A stretch of DNA of 64,000 bases from Saccharibacillus alkalitolerans. GTDB lineage: Bacteria; Bacillota; Bacilli; Paenibacillales; Paenibacillaceae. The stretch spans positions 1-64,000 of the forward strand of contig NZ_JAAFGS010000007.1 of assembly GCF_011090185.1 (NCBI RefSeq), given 5' to 3'. Positions 27,362-36,631 of this stretch are shown one piece after another (position 1 is the stretch's first letter; each line of letters opens with the position of its first letter). The position numbers were made by a program, and so were the translations under genes. The notes beneath the pieces are model-generated. The model was given only the letters and a program-made list of their open reading frames with translations, searched no databases and had not been told where the DNA came from.

Positions 27362-28291
27362 ATGTCGTTCGCGGCTCAAACCAAGAAGGAACTGACGATG
27401 GTGGAGGCGGACGCCTGCTGCGAAAAAGCGGAACTGTCCGCGCTGATCCGGATGAACGGCTCGGTCCAGCTCTCCAACAGAAAAGTAAATCTCGACATTT
27501 CCACCGAAAACGCGGCGATTGCCCGCCGCATTTATTCGTTGATCAAAAAACATTTCAGCGTGCATACGGAACTGCTGGTGCGGAAGAAAATGCGCCTGAA
27601 AAAAAACAACGTGTATATCGTGCGGATTCCGGCCGGCGTCGAGGAACTGCTCGGATCGCTGAAGATTACGTCGGAAGGATTTCAATTCCTGCCGGGCATC
27701 AGTCCCGATATTGTCGGGAAAAGCTGCTGCAAGCGGGCTTATCTGCGCGGGGCTTTCATGGCCGGAGGCTCGGTCAACAATCCGGAAGGTTCTTCGTACC
27801 ATTTGGAGATTGCCTCCATGTATGAAGAACACTGTCAGGCGCTCGTCGACCTGGCGAACGAATTCAACCTGAACGCCCGCTGCATCGAACGGAAGAAAGG
27901 CTTCATCTTCTATCTCAAAGAGGGCGAGAAGATCATCGAACTGCTGAATATTATCGGAGCCCATCAGGCTCTGTTCAAATTTGAGGACGTCCGCATCATG
28001 CGCGACATGCGCAACTCGGTCAATCGGATCGTGAACTGCGAGACGGCCAATCTTAACAAGACGATCGGCGCCGCCGTGCGTCAGATCGACAACATCCGCT
28101 TCCTGCAGAAGGAGGTCGGGCTGGAAAACCTGCCGGAAAAGCTGCGCGAAGTGGCGGAAGTGCGGTTGGCCCATCCCGAGATCAACCTGAAGGAAGTGGG
28201 CGAGATGCTCAAGGGAACGGTCAGCAAATCCGGTGTCAACCATCGGCTGCGCAAGCTCGATATCATGGCGGAGAAGATCCGGGGCGGCTGA
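27362..28291 (+). CDS. whiA: DNA-binding protein WhiA
   Basis: A 309-residue protein combining a degenerate LAGLIDADG homing-endonuclease fold ([15 protein letters not shown], about residue 130) and a C-terminal HTH ([20 protein letters not shown]). WhiA is a sporulation regulator in Streptomyces and affects chromosome segregation and division in Bacillus. It ends the rapZ-yvcK-whiA unit; a separate -10-like TATACT follows it before the HPr gene. Confidence 0.96.
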   Translation: MSFAAQTKKELTMVEADACCEKAELSALIRMNGSVQLSNRKVNLDISTENAAIARRIYSLIKKHFSVHTELLVRKKMRLKKNNVYIVRIPAGVEELLGSLKITSEGFQFLPGISPDIVGKSCCKRAYLRGAFMAGGSVNNPEGSSYHLEIASMYEEHCQALVDLANEFNLNARCIERKKGFIFYLKEGEKIIELLNIIGAHQALFKFEDVRIMRDMRNSVNRIVNCETANLNKTIGAAVRQIDNIRFLQKEVGLENLPEKLREVAEVRLAHPEINLKEVGEMLKGTVSKSGVNHRLRKLDIMAEKIRGG

Positions 28292-28423
28292 GGCCGTCCC
28301 TTTTCCCGCTTAAAAACCCGGCGAAGGCTTTTAGACTAGTGTGAGCAACCGAAGTTATGTTATACTGAATATAATAATGCGTTTCGACAGGAACTTCATT
28401 TCGCATAGGGGGTAAGATTGCTC

Positions 28424-28693
28424 ATGACCAAGCACCCGGTAGTCGTTCGACTGAAGACGGGGCTGCACGCCAGACCTGCGGCTTTGTTCGTTCAGGAAGC
28501 CAATAAATATTCTTCCGAGATCTTCGTAGAAAAGGAAGACAAAAAAGTAAACGCCAAAAGCATCATGGGGATCATGAGCCTGGCTATCAGTTCCGGTACC
28601 GAAATTCACATCAGTGCGGAAGGCGCGGACGCCGAGCAGGCTGTAAACGCTTTAATCAGCCTCGTGAGCAAGGAAGAACTGGAGAATCAATAA
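28424..28693 (+). CDS. HPr-family phosphocarrier at the crh locus, with both His15 and Ser46
   Basis: An 89-residue HPr-like protein. With the ATG start, His15 lies in LKTGLHARPAALF and Ser46 in NAKSIMG, the sites for Enzyme I and HprK phosphorylation. The location behind whiA, and stretches such as RPAALFVQEANKYSS, match Crh of Bacillus, but Crh has Gln15 and cannot take part in sugar transport. This copy can in principle do both. A TTG two codons upstream lies nearer the AGGGGGT site and is an alternative start. It is monocistronic with its own terminator. Confidence 0.92.
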   Translation: MTKHPVVVRLKTGLHARPAALFVQEANKYSSEIFVEKEDKKVNAKSIMGIMSLAISSGTEIHISAEGADAEQAVNALISLVSKEELENQ

Positions 28694-28733
28694 TCGCGGA
28701 TTCGGCTATCCTGCCTGTGTCCGTCTCACGCAA

Positions 28734-28759
28734 AGCCCCCTGAATTTCAGGGGGTTTTT
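28734..28759 (+). terminator. Intrinsic terminator of the HPr gene
   Basis: AGCCCCCTGA, loop ATT, TCAGGGGG and a T5 run. Confidence 0.92.
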
Positions 28760-28863
28760 ACGTATCGTAGGGGCGGTTCGGATGCCGGCGGTTCATTTGG
28801 CGGACAACTGTTTAGAGAGCGGGAGACCGAGGGTAAAAGGTAGTACCGATACGCCTGCTATGT

Positions 28864-28902
28864 AAGCCCGCGCGTCCCTATCCCGACGTACGCGGGCTTT
28901 TC
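28864..28902 (+). terminator. Terminator-like hairpin in the leader of the SLH hydrolase
   Basis: AAGCCCGCG pairs with CGCGGGCTT followed by TTCC, 55 bases upstream of the hydrolase start. About 100 bases ahead of it (28760-28863) are G-rich and may fold. No known riboswitch class was recognised. It could be a leader attenuator or a second terminator for the upstream gene. Confidence 0.55.
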
Positions 28903-28956
28903 CTCCAAGAACATCGGAGCAACTCCATTTGACAGAGCGAAGGGAGCAAGAAAGAT

Positions 28957-31074
28957 TTGAAAAAACATAACGTTTGGAAAGCGGCGTCGGTCAAATGGAC
29001 CAAAGCCGCCATGGCGGCGGCGCTTGCGCTGACTCTGCTTCCGCCCGCGCTCGTATCCGCCGCGGAGAAGCCTGCGGCTTCGGCAGCCGCCGCTGACCGG
29101 GACACCGCGCTGACGGCTTCTTCGGTTACGTCGTTTTTGGACCGATTTTTCGCGCAGGAAGCGATCCAGGAATTGGCGCCGGGCGCCGCGGTCGTCGTCG
29201 TCAAAAACGGCGAAGTGCTCGCGGAAAAAGGTTACGGTTACGCCGACGTGGACAGCAAGCGTAAAGTCGATCCGAAGAACGACGTGTTCCGTATGGCTTC
29301 CGTATCCAAAACGTTCACGGCCGCGGCGATCATGCAGCTCGCGGAACAGGGCAAGATCGGCCTGGACGACGACATTCGTACATATCTCGGCGGCATAACC
29401 TTCGACAATCCGTTCGCCGAACCCGTGACGGTCGCGGATCTCTTGACGCACCGCAGCGGCTTCCGAATTCAGGACCCGCGTCCGGAAGACCTGAATCCGA
29501 ACCTGAAGGAATACGTCAGCATGAAAGACTATATCGCCAAGTACATGCCCGACGTCGTGCGCGAACCGGGTACCGCTTACATGTACGACAATTTCGCTTT
29601 CCTGCTGCTCGGCTACATCGTCCAACAGGCCAGCGGCACGCCTTACGAAACGTACATGGAAAAGAACGTATTCGCTCCGCTCGGCATGAAAAGCAGCGGC
29701 TTCCTCTTGACCGACGACCTGAAAAAGCGCGCGGCGAGCGGTTATGCGGCCGGCGAGCCGGTCGAGCCGTATACGGTGCGTCCGACCGTCATGCCTCAGG
29801 GCGGCATGCTGTCCACCGCGGACGACATTTCCAAATTCATGATCGCCTTCCTGAACGAAGGAAAGACGGCTTCCGGCGCGCAGCTGCTGAAAGCCGATAC
29901 GGTCGCTTCGATGACGGAGTACCGCTCGGCCATCCATCCGCTGCTGCCGGACGCCACTTACGGCTTCGAAGCCCCTTCGCAGCTCCCGGGCGCCGGAAGC
30001 AGCAGCAAAGTCATCACCAAGGCAGGCGACATTCCGGGCGCCAGCTCGCTGATGTTCCTGATTCCTGAGCAGGATACCGGCGTCTTCGTCGTCTACAACC
30101 AAAACGGCGGGCTGCGCGAGCAGCTGTATGCCGCGTTTATCGCCCGTTTCTTCCCGCAGTATGCGATGCCGGCGTCTTTCCCCGCGTTTACCGCGGAATC
30201 GCCGGAGCAGCTCGTCCGCTATTCGGGCCTGTACAAGGATCTGCGCGTCGAAAGCGTCGTCTCCAAAGTGGGGCCGGGATCGCGCGGACGCATGGTCATT
30301 TCCGACCCGCTGACCGGAGAGCGCGCGCTGCAGCAGGTCGCGCCGGGGCTGTTCATGGACGCGAACAAGCTGTTGGTGGCCTTCAAGACCGAAGCGGACG
30401 GCAGCGTTTCCTATCTGAAAGAACCTTATCTGAATCCGATGGGATACGAACAAAAAGGGCTGAAGCCTGCCGGCTTCAACGATATTCCGTCGACGCATCC
30501 TTATGCGCAGTACATTTTGAACCTGCAGTCGCTCGGCTACTACCCGAATGATCCCAATCAAGCTTTCGGGCCGGAGCAGGCGGTAACCCGCGCCGAGTAC
30601 ATCGACATGCTGATGCGGACTTCCGCGATTCCGCTGTCCGAGAAAAAGCCGGAGTTCGCCGACATTCAGGGGCATCCGTACGCGGCCGCGATCCAGACGG
30701 CGTATGAATACGGCTTGGTGTCCGGCAATGCAAAGGGAATGTTCGAGCCGGATCGCCCGATTACCCGCCAGGAAGCGGCCGTGATCATCTACAACTCGCT
30801 CGGCGGCTTATATCCCGAAGAGCTGCTCGCACCGGTCAAGCTGTCGGGCAAGACCGACAAATGGGCACAGTCCGCGGTAAAACTGCTGGTCGCGCTCGGC
30901 TATCACGGCCCGGAAGTGAAAGTCGACAAAGCCGGCGCCGCCGATTTCCAATCGAAAAAAGTGCTGACTCGCGCCGAGAACGCGGCGATCAACGATCTGC
31001 TGCTGACCAGCACCGTAACGGGCGCTTCGCACTTGGACGACGCGCCGGCCGATACGCAGGGACCGGCCGCCTGA
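28957..31074 (+). CDS. SLH-anchored serine hydrolase (beta-lactamase/class C PBP family)
   Basis: A 705-residue exported protein. A signal peptide (about residues 1-36, ending LVSAAE) precedes a serine beta-lactamase-like domain with SxxK at Ser115-Val-Ser-Lys118 and the second motif YDN at 210-212. Family members are D-aminopeptidases, carboxypeptidases or esterases, so true beta-lactam resistance is not implied. The C-terminal ~190 residues hold S-layer homology repeats (YNDPNQAFGPEQAVTRAEY-like and GMFEPDRPITRQEAAVII), which bind pyruvylated wall polysaccharide. The start is TTG behind AGGGAG. Ends in a strong terminator. Confidence 0.9.
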   Translation: MKKHNVWKAASVKWTKAAMAAALALTLLPPALVSAAEKPAASAAAADRDTALTASSVTSFLDRFFAQEAIQELAPGAAVVVVKNGEVLAEKGYGYADVDSKRKVDPKNDVFRMASVSKTFTAAAIMQLAEQGKIGLDDDIRTYLGGITFDNPFAEPVTVADLLTHRSGFRIQDPRPEDLNPNLKEYVSMKDYIAKYMPDVVREPGTAYMYDNFAFLLLGYIVQQASGTPYETYMEKNVFAPLGMKSSGFLLTDDLKKRAASGYAAGEPVEPYTVRPTVMPQGGMLSTADDISKFMIAFLNEGKTASGAQLLKADTVASMTEYRSAIHPLLPDATYGFEAPSQLPGAGSSSKVITKAGDIPGASSLMFLIPEQDTGVFVVYNQNGGLREQLYAAFIARFFPQYAMPASFPAFTAESPEQLVRYSGLYKDLRVESVVSKVGPGSRGRMVISDPLTGERALQQVAPGLFMDANKLLVAFKTEADGSVSYLKEPYLNPMGYEQKGLKPAGFNDIPSTHPYAQYILNLQSLGYYPNDPNQAFGPEQAVTRAEYIDMLMRTSAIPLSEKKPEFADIQGHPYAAAIQTAYEYGLVSGNAKGMFEPDRPITRQEAAVIIYNSLGGLYPEELLAPVKLSGKTDKWAQSAVKLLVALGYHGPEVKVDKAGAADFQSKKVLTRAENAAINDLLLTSTVTGASHLDDAPADTQGPAA

Positions 31075-31137
31075 CATTCGGATACGGTCGGACAGCCTCT
31101 CTGTGTATAGTAAAACTAGGTTTGACCGCTTGATCGC

Positions 31138-31186
31138 AGCCCTTCCCGCCGCCTATTCAGAGAATAGACGCGGGAAGGCTTTTTTA
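31138..31186 (+). terminator. Intrinsic terminator after the SLH hydrolase
   Basis: AGCCCTTCCCG with inner CTATTC pairs to GAATAG and CGGGAAGGCT, then T6. Confidence 0.9.
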
Positions 31187-31260
31187 TGTTTGCCCGGCTG
31201 CAACCTTTTCTTGCCGGCCCACGTTTAGAGGGTAATCAACGACAATAGGAGGAGAAGCTC

Positions 31261-32013
31261 ATGAAAATGTGGATGAAACCGCTGGGCAGCGTATTGATTG
31301 CCGGGTCTTTGCTCGTGGGAGGAGCGGCGCTTCCGGCTTCGGTCGGGATCGGTCAAGCGCATGCCGCGGAGGTGACTGCAATGAACGTCATTAATGTAGT
31401 CGGAAAAGGCGAAGTGAAAGTAACGCCGGACGTCGCTTACCTCTATATCGGAGTCGAATCGAACGCGAGCACGGCTTCGGCGGCGCAGAAGAAAACGGCG
31501 GCCTCGGTGAACAAACTGAATGCGCTGCTCAAGACGGATTGGAAGATTGCCGCCAAAGATATCGAAACGGATCAGTTCCATGTGTCGCCGAATTATACGT
31601 ACAGCGAAAAAGACGGTCAATCCATTAAGGATTACAGCGCGGTTCACGTATTGAAAGTAACCTACCGCGACCTGGACAAGATCGGCCAGCTGCTCGATGC
31701 CGCTTCCGAAACGGGAGCCAACCGCATTCAGAACATCAGCTTCGCGTCCGAAAATCCCGAGCAATACGAAGAGCAGGCCATCACGAAAGCAATGACCAGC
31801 GCGAACGTCAAAGCTGCCGCAATCGCCAAAGCCGCGGGCCGCACGCTCGGCGCGGCGCTGACAATCAGTCAGGACGACGCGCAGGCTCCGATCGTGTACG
31901 CCGAGTATCCAATGGCTAAAATGGAGACTGCCGACATGAACGCTTCGACGGCGATCGAACCGGGCGAAATCACTATCACGACCCGTTTGACCGTGCAGTA
32001 CGAAATGAAATAA
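31261..32013 (+). CDS. Secreted SIMPL (DUF541) domain protein
   Basis: A 250-residue exported protein with a signal peptide cleaved near AHA-AE (residue ~36). The mature part is a SIMPL domain, opening with VVGKGEVKVTPDVAYLYIGV and closing with AIEPGEITITTRLTVQYEM. SIMPL proteins are periplasmic or surface proteins of poorly defined function, linked in some bacteria to oxidative stress. It starts behind GAGGAG and is monocistronic with a terminator. Confidence 0.9.
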   Translation: MKMWMKPLGSVLIAGSLLVGGAALPASVGIGQAHAAEVTAMNVINVVGKGEVKVTPDVAYLYIGVESNASTASAAQKKTAASVNKLNALLKTDWKIAAKDIETDQFHVSPNYTYSEKDGQSIKDYSAVHVLKVTYRDLDKIGQLLDAASETGANRIQNISFASENPEQYEEQAITKAMTSANVKAAAIAKAAGRTLGAALTISQDDAQAPIVYAEYPMAKMETADMNASTAIEPGEITITTRLTVQYEMK

Positions 32014-32059
32014 GCGAAAATTCTCCGTTTTCCGCCAGGGGAACAAACAGGGAACGACA

Positions 32060-32097
32060 GAAAGCCGCCATCGCTTCGCGATATGGCGGCTTTCTTG
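32060..32097 (+). terminator. Intrinsic terminator after the SIMPL gene
   Basis: GAAAGCCGCCAT pairs with ATGGCGGCTTTC around a CGCTTCGCG tip, followed by TTG and T residues. Confidence 0.85.
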
Positions 32098-32259
32098 CTT
32101 AATTTCGCGCCGCACAGGGGTTTTTTGCGTTATGCAGAGCATGAATATTTTCCGAAAAAAGCATTCGAAACTGTTTGGATTCGACCGTGAGGTTTATAAA
32201 AGGAGTAAGAAACGAACGCGGTTACAAATTCTTCGGAACCGAAAAGCGAGGTGATTCCA

Positions 32260-32874
32260 TTGATCGAAACATTGAACATTCCCGAAAGCCGAAAACAATA
32301 TTACCGAACACTTCTGCACGAAAATCCCGGCCGTAACCTGATCGAACGTTACTCGTTATTTTGTCAGGAGTATACCGATTTTGCCCGTAGAAGGCTTTCC
32401 TACATTCCGGAACTGATGCAGCGAGGATGGGTGCCGATCGTTCTGTCGGACGAAGGGATGAACTATGCCTTCACGATCGGATTGGAATACAGCTTCGGAC
32501 ATCCCGAGATTCTGATCGCTTCGCCCAGCCGCCCGGCCCGTCAGCTTGCGCAGATGATCGAGTGGTTTGCCGAACGGGTGGAATTCGGACATCGATTCGA
32601 GACAGGAACCGACTATGCGCGCGAACTAAGGCTCCAGCCGGACTTTTACGATCTGGAAGGCGATGCGGCTTTTCGGACTTACGGAGAATCGGACGCGGAC
32701 AATTATCCGTGCGGTTACCTGTATTCGTTCTACGGCTACTTTGCGGATCGGAACCTGGACAATAACAAACTGCCGATGATTATTTTGGAGCTCGATTTCC
32801 CAGTGCGTCCCGCGCCGCCAGGCGGCAGGCTGTCCAGCATCATGGGCGCGCCGAAATGGAACGCGGACGCCTGA
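32260..32874 (+). CDS. DUF4262 domain protein
   Basis: A 204-residue cytoplasmic protein. The segment GWVPIVLSDEGMNYAFTIGL followed by FGHPEILIASPS matches the DUF4262 pattern (tryptophan/valine start, Y-T-x-G-L, GHPE). No catalytic motif is recognised. A TTG start is chosen because GAGGTGAT lies just upstream; a GTG three codons earlier is the alternative. No operon partners. Confidence 0.7.
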   Translation: MIETLNIPESRKQYYRTLLHENPGRNLIERYSLFCQEYTDFARRRLSYIPELMQRGWVPIVLSDEGMNYAFTIGLEYSFGHPEILIASPSRPARQLAQMIEWFAERVEFGHRFETGTDYARELRLQPDFYDLEGDAAFRTYGESDADNYPCGYLYSFYGYFADRNLDNNKLPMIILELDFPVRPAPPGGRLSSIMGAPKWNADA

Positions 32875-33042
32875 CCCGGGAGTCGGCGGTCTACCCGGCA
32901 GTTTTGACAATTTTGTAAAAAAGCCCGTGCGGGAGTTGCAATACTGTAATGCCCGCTGTCACACTTTTGCGCTCCCGCTCCGGTATACTCACAAAGGGAT
33001 AGAGATACCAGACACCGCAAGATGCGAAGGAGCTGAATCGAC

Positions 33043-34158
33043 ATGAAACGAGCAACACTGACCTTGCCTAAAATGACGAAAATGATGACAGCGGCCGTGC
33101 TTACAGCCGGTCTGCTGCTGCCCGCGACCGCAATGCTCGGAACGACCGGCGTTCAAGTCGCAGCCGCAGCGTCGAGCGCTCAGGCGACAAAGACCGTCAA
33201 AGCGACCTGGAACGGGAAAGCGCTCGGCGCGAACGCGTTCCAAGCCGCCGGCGATACTTACGTACCGGTGAAGGCGTTGGCGAAAGCCGCCGGCCTGTCG
33301 CTGACTTACGATAAAACGAGCGGTCAATACACGCTCGGCACCTCGCCGAACACGCTGACGCTGTCCGCTTATCAAAATCAGGTATGGATCAGCGCGAACG
33401 GCGTCGGACTCCAAACGGAAGGCCGAGCCAAGGCGGGAACCATGTATGTGCCGCTGTCCGTGCTGAGCGATTTTGCGGGAATCGACGGAAGTTTGAATGC
33501 GGCTTCCGGAACGGTGACGCTCAAGCCTGCGGCCGCCGCCGGCATCAAAGTGACCGAAAAGACGCTTAAAAGCAACTTGAAAAACGCTGTCGTCGATATT
33601 CGTTATCCGGTGCTGTCCGGCAGCGCCAAAGGCATCGACAAGATCAATGCGACGCTGAAAAAGCACGCGCAATCGTTCCTGAACGGTTTCGGGAAAGACA
33701 TCAAAAAATACGAAGAATGGAACGAAGGCCGGGATATGCATTACGAAGCGGACGCCAACTTCATGATTTCCTATAATAGGGACGGATTGTTCAGCGTCGT
33801 GACGCAGGATTACGCGTTCTACGGAGGCGCTCACGGCGGCACGCTCCAGACCGGTTACAATTTCGACCTGAAGACCGGCAAAGAAGTAACGCTGAGCCAG
33901 CTTCTGAAGGCGAACCCGAATTACCGCGGCGCCATCGACAAGAAGATCGCCGCGGAATTCAAAAAGCAGGGTTCCCTGCTCGAGACCGACGGATTCAAAA
34001 CGATCGGCAGTGATCCGAATTTCTACGTGAAAAACGGCGGATTCACGATCTTCTTCCAGCAGTACGAATACACCCCTTATGCGGCGGGTATTCCGTCCTT
34101 CGACTTCACGTTCGCTTCCCTGCTTCCGAAAGGAACGAATCCGTTCGCGGGACTGTAA
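33043..34158 (+). CDS. Secreted stalk-domain protein with DUF4163/DUF3298
   Basis: A 371-residue exported protein. A signal peptide (about 1-41, ending VAAAA) is followed by a copper-amine-oxidase-like stalk domain (about 50-165, with ALGANAFQAAGDTYVPVKALAKAAG and TMYVPLSVLSDFAG given in part) and then DUF4163/DUF3298, the RsiV-like lysozyme-binding fold (VDIRYPVLSG, AFYGGAHGGTLQTGYNFD, GFTIFFQQYEYTPYAAG in pieces). It starts behind GAAGGAG. RsiV-type domains bind lysozyme in Bacillus; there is no sigma factor nearby, so a free wall-associated role is more likely. Confidence 0.85.
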   Translation: MKRATLTLPKMTKMMTAAVLTAGLLLPATAMLGTTGVQVAAAASSAQATKTVKATWNGKALGANAFQAAGDTYVPVKALAKAAGLSLTYDKTSGQYTLGTSPNTLTLSAYQNQVWISANGVGLQTEGRAKAGTMYVPLSVLSDFAGIDGSLNAASGTVTLKPAAAAGIKVTEKTLKSNLKNAVVDIRYPVLSGSAKGIDKINATLKKHAQSFLNGFGKDIKKYEEWNEGRDMHYEADANFMISYNRDGLFSVVTQDYAFYGGAHGGTLQTGYNFDLKTGKEVTLSQLLKANPNYRGAIDKKIAAEFKKQGSLLETDGFKTIGSDPNFYVKNGGFTIFFQQYEYTPYAAGIPSFDFTFASLLPKGTNPFAGL

Positions 34159-34241
34159 CCGAACGGTGCGGAAGCGCCGTCCGAGCGGAAGCCTGCCGGC
34201 CTCGGAGTTTGTTCGACGCTTAGGCTCGCTTGCACGAAAAC

Positions 34242-34302
34242 AAAAAGCCCGGAACCGAACCGGCGCGGATCTTTTCCGCGCGGTACGGTCCGGGCTTTTT
34301 TT
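34242..34302. terminator. Bidirectional terminator between convergent genes
   Basis: A5 GCCCGGA...TCCGGGC T7 with an inner GGCGCGGA/TCCGCGC stem. It serves the stalk protein on the plus strand and the LysR gene on the minus strand. Confidence 0.88.
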
Positions 34303-34375
34303 CGAAAGGCCGCCGCTTCGTTGGACGCGCCGCACGTCCGGCAAAGGAGCTTGCTGCTTTTACGGTTTGCCCGGT

Positions 34376-35284
34376 TTACGTTCTCGGCGGCTTCCCTTCG
34401 ACGAGTTCGCGGATAAAGCGCTCGGCGCTTCTGGATAAGTAACGGTCCCGGAGCCATACCAGACCTACTTCCGCCTGAAGAACGGCGTCTTCCGGTTCAA
34501 GCATGCGGAAATCGTCCGAGCGGAACGACGAGAGCACCGAGCGGGGCAGCAGCGAAGCGCCGAGTCCCTGGGCGACGAGGGCCAGAATAACCGCCACGCT
34601 GGAGCACTCGCAGAACACGCGGGGGACGGCGCCCCTCGCCGCGAACTCCTGCATGATGCGCTCGTGCATCCCTGTCGTCCGGTCGGTCTTCAGCGTCAGA
34701 AAAGGACGGTCGGCCAGTTCGCTCAGGCAGAAGGAATCGCGATCGGCATATTCCGGCCAGCCGGCCGGCACCGCCGCCGCCAGCGGATCGGGCGGGAGCG
34801 GAGCGACCTCATAATCGCCGGCATCCGGCGGGGCTTCGAACGGAAGGCGGGCGACGATCAGCTCGATCTGACGTTTGCGCAGCAGCTCGGCGAGCTGGAA
34901 GTGGTCGCCTTCCTGAATCTTGAAGGTGACGGCGGGATGTTCCCGGCCGAAGCGCTCGATCGCGCCGGGCAGCAGGGAGACGCAGGAGACGACGGCCCCG
35001 ATCGACAGCGTTCCGCCGATTCCGGCGCCCAGCTCCCGGATTTCGAGCAGCGTCTCCTCGAGGCGTACGAGAAGTTCTTCGGAGCGCTCGTAGAGCCGTC
35101 GGCCCGCTTCCGTCGGAATAAGCCTGCGGCCGCTCCGATCGAACAGAGGCGTGCCGAGTTCCTCTTCCAGCAGCTTCATCTGCCGGCTCAGCGGAGGCTG
35201 TTCCATGTTCAACGTTTTGGCGGCGGAGGTGATTTGACCCTCCCGAACGACGGCGGCGAAGTAGCGAAGCTGGCGCAAATCCAT
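34376..35284 (-). CDS. LysR-family transcriptional regulator
   Basis: A 302-residue LysR protein. The N-terminal winged HTH is MDLRQLRYFAAVVREGQITS followed by AAKTLNMEQPPLSRQMKLLE, and the remainder is a periplasmic-binding-like effector domain. The start follows AAAGGAG. It is divergent from the branched-chain aminotransferase gene across a 110-base spacer that contains a LysR-type dyad, so control of that gene and of itself is likely. The inducer is unknown. Confidence 0.93.
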   Translation of the reverse strand: MDLRQLRYFAAVVREGQITSAAKTLNMEQPPLSRQMKLLEEELGTPLFDRSGRRLIPTEAGRRLYERSEELLVRLEETLLEIRELGAGIGGTLSIGAVVSCVSLLPGAIERFGREHPAVTFKIQEGDHFQLAELLRKRQIELIVARLPFEAPPDAGDYEVAPLPPDPLAAAVPAGWPEYADRDSFCLSELADRPFLTLKTDRTTGMHERIMQEFAARGAVPRVFCECSSVAVILALVAQGLGASLLPRSVLSSFRSDDFRMLEPEDAVLQAEVGLVWLRDRYLSRSAERFIRELVEGKPPRT

Positions 35285-35301
35285 CTTTTTTCTGCTCCTT
35301 T

Positions 35302-35318
35302 CATACTTTTGGGGTATG
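35302..35318. promoter_or_regulatory. LysR-type dyad in the lysR-ilvE spacer
   Basis: CATAC-N7-GTATG forms a perfect 5-bp-arm palindrome of the T-N11-A type recognised by LysR proteins. It is 18 bases upstream of the lysR start and 77 bases upstream of the aminotransferase start. Confidence 0.6.
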
Positions 35319-35394
35319 CAGAACCGACGAAAAGGATATTATTAATATAGGTAAGAGACTGATATGATTCAATATAAAAAGAGGAGCGTGCATC

Positions 35395-36486
35395 ATGCAG
35401 GGTGAACTGAAGATTGAAGAAACGACGCAGCGCAAACCGAAACCGGATACCGCCAATCTGTCTTTTGGCGTTTATATGACGGACCATATGTTTACGATGG
35501 ACTACGACAAGGGACAGGGTTGGCATGATGCCAAGATCGTGCCTTACGGACCGATTCCGATGGATCCTGCCGCGAAAGTGTTCCATTACGGGCAGACGAT
35601 CTTCGAAGGCATGAAGGCTTATACGGGACCCGACGGTTCTATCCGCCTGTTCCGTCCGGAGAAGAACTTCGAGCGGTTCAACCGTTCCTGCCGCCGGATG
35701 AGCATTCCGGAGATCGACGAAGCGTTCGTTCTGAACGCGCTCAAAGAGCTGATCAAGCTGGACCGCGGCTGGGTGCCGTCGGCTCCCAATACGTCGCTGT
35801 ATATCCGTCCTTTCGTCATCGCGACGGAGAATCATCTGGGCGCGAATCCTTCGATCCGCTACAAGATGATGATCATTTTGTCTCCGGTGGGAGCTTATTA
35901 CGCGGAAGGGCTGAATCCGGTACGGATTCATGTGGAAACGCGCGACGTGCGCGCGGTCGCGGGCGGCGTCGGCGAAGCGAAGACGGCCGGCAACTATGCG
36001 GCAAGCATGCAGGCGCAGGAAAACGCCTACGGAGCCGGCTACTCGCAGGTGCTCTGGCTGGACGGCGTGCATCGCAGGTATGTCGAAGAAGTGGGCAGCA
36101 TGAACGTGTTCTTCCGCATCGGGAACCGGATCGTGACGCCTTCGCTCAGCGGCAGCATTTTGAACGGCATTACGCGGGATTCGTCGATTCACATGCTGCG
36201 CGACTTCGGCATCGAAGTGGAAGAGCGTCCGATTACGATCGACGAACTGTATGCCTGCGCCGAAGACGGCACGCTGCTCGAGGCGTTCGGCACGGGAACG
36301 GCAGCCGTCGTCTCCCCGATCGGCGAAATCGGCTGGAACGGCAAAACGGTCAAGATCGGCGGCGGAGAGACCGGCGAATGGACGAGCCGCTTGTACGAGG
36401 AATTGACTTCGCTGCAGCGCGGAGACACGGAAGACCGCTTCGGCTGGACGCAGACGGTCTGCAGCGCCGAGACGACCCAGGGTTGA
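35395..36486 (+). CDS. ilvE: Branched-chain amino acid aminotransferase
   Basis: A 363-residue fold-type IV PLP enzyme that exchanges amino groups between Leu/Ile/Val and 2-oxoglutarate. The PLP lysine is Lys196 in GGVGEAKTAGNYAAS. The class IV signature follows (EEVGSMNVFFRIGN, then LNGITRDSSIHMLRDFG). Length fits the long BCAT II type. The start follows GAGGAG. Divergent LysR suggests nutrient control. Confidence 0.95.
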   Translation: MQGELKIEETTQRKPKPDTANLSFGVYMTDHMFTMDYDKGQGWHDAKIVPYGPIPMDPAAKVFHYGQTIFEGMKAYTGPDGSIRLFRPEKNFERFNRSCRRMSIPEIDEAFVLNALKELIKLDRGWVPSAPNTSLYIRPFVIATENHLGANPSIRYKMMIILSPVGAYYAEGLNPVRIHVETRDVRAVAGGVGEAKTAGNYAASMQAQENAYGAGYSQVLWLDGVHRRYVEEVGSMNVFFRIGNRIVTPSLSGSILNGITRDSSIHMLRDFGIEVEERPITIDELYACAEDGTLLEAFGTGTAAVVSPIGEIGWNGKTVKIGGGETGEWTSRLYEELTSLQRGDTEDRFGWTQTVCSAETTQG

Positions 36487-36511
36487 CTTTAACGGTTAAT
36501 GTCACTACAAT
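36483..36511 (+). promoter_or_regulatory. Promoter of the rrf2 gene with an internal dyad
   Basis: TTGACT (36483-36488), 17-base spacer, TACAAT (36506-36511). The spacer holds the perfect 11-bp dyad TTAACGGTTAA. The -35 overlaps the ilvE stop codon. The dyad position suggests autorepression by the Rrf2 product. Confidence 0.68.
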
Positions 36512-36631
36512 GATTGCACAAAACAACGGACCGGACGGCTTATGTTTAAGGAGCGGCCGTTCGGAAGCCGGGTTCGCGGCCCGGCAATCGTTCAATTTCC
36601 AAGCGTACGCGCCGGAAGGGAGGAATGCGAA

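Noticed and set aside
28957-31074. True beta-lactamase resistance gene
   Set aside because: The SxxK and YxN motifs are common to many serine hydrolases, and the SLH anchor points to a cell-wall or peptide substrate instead.
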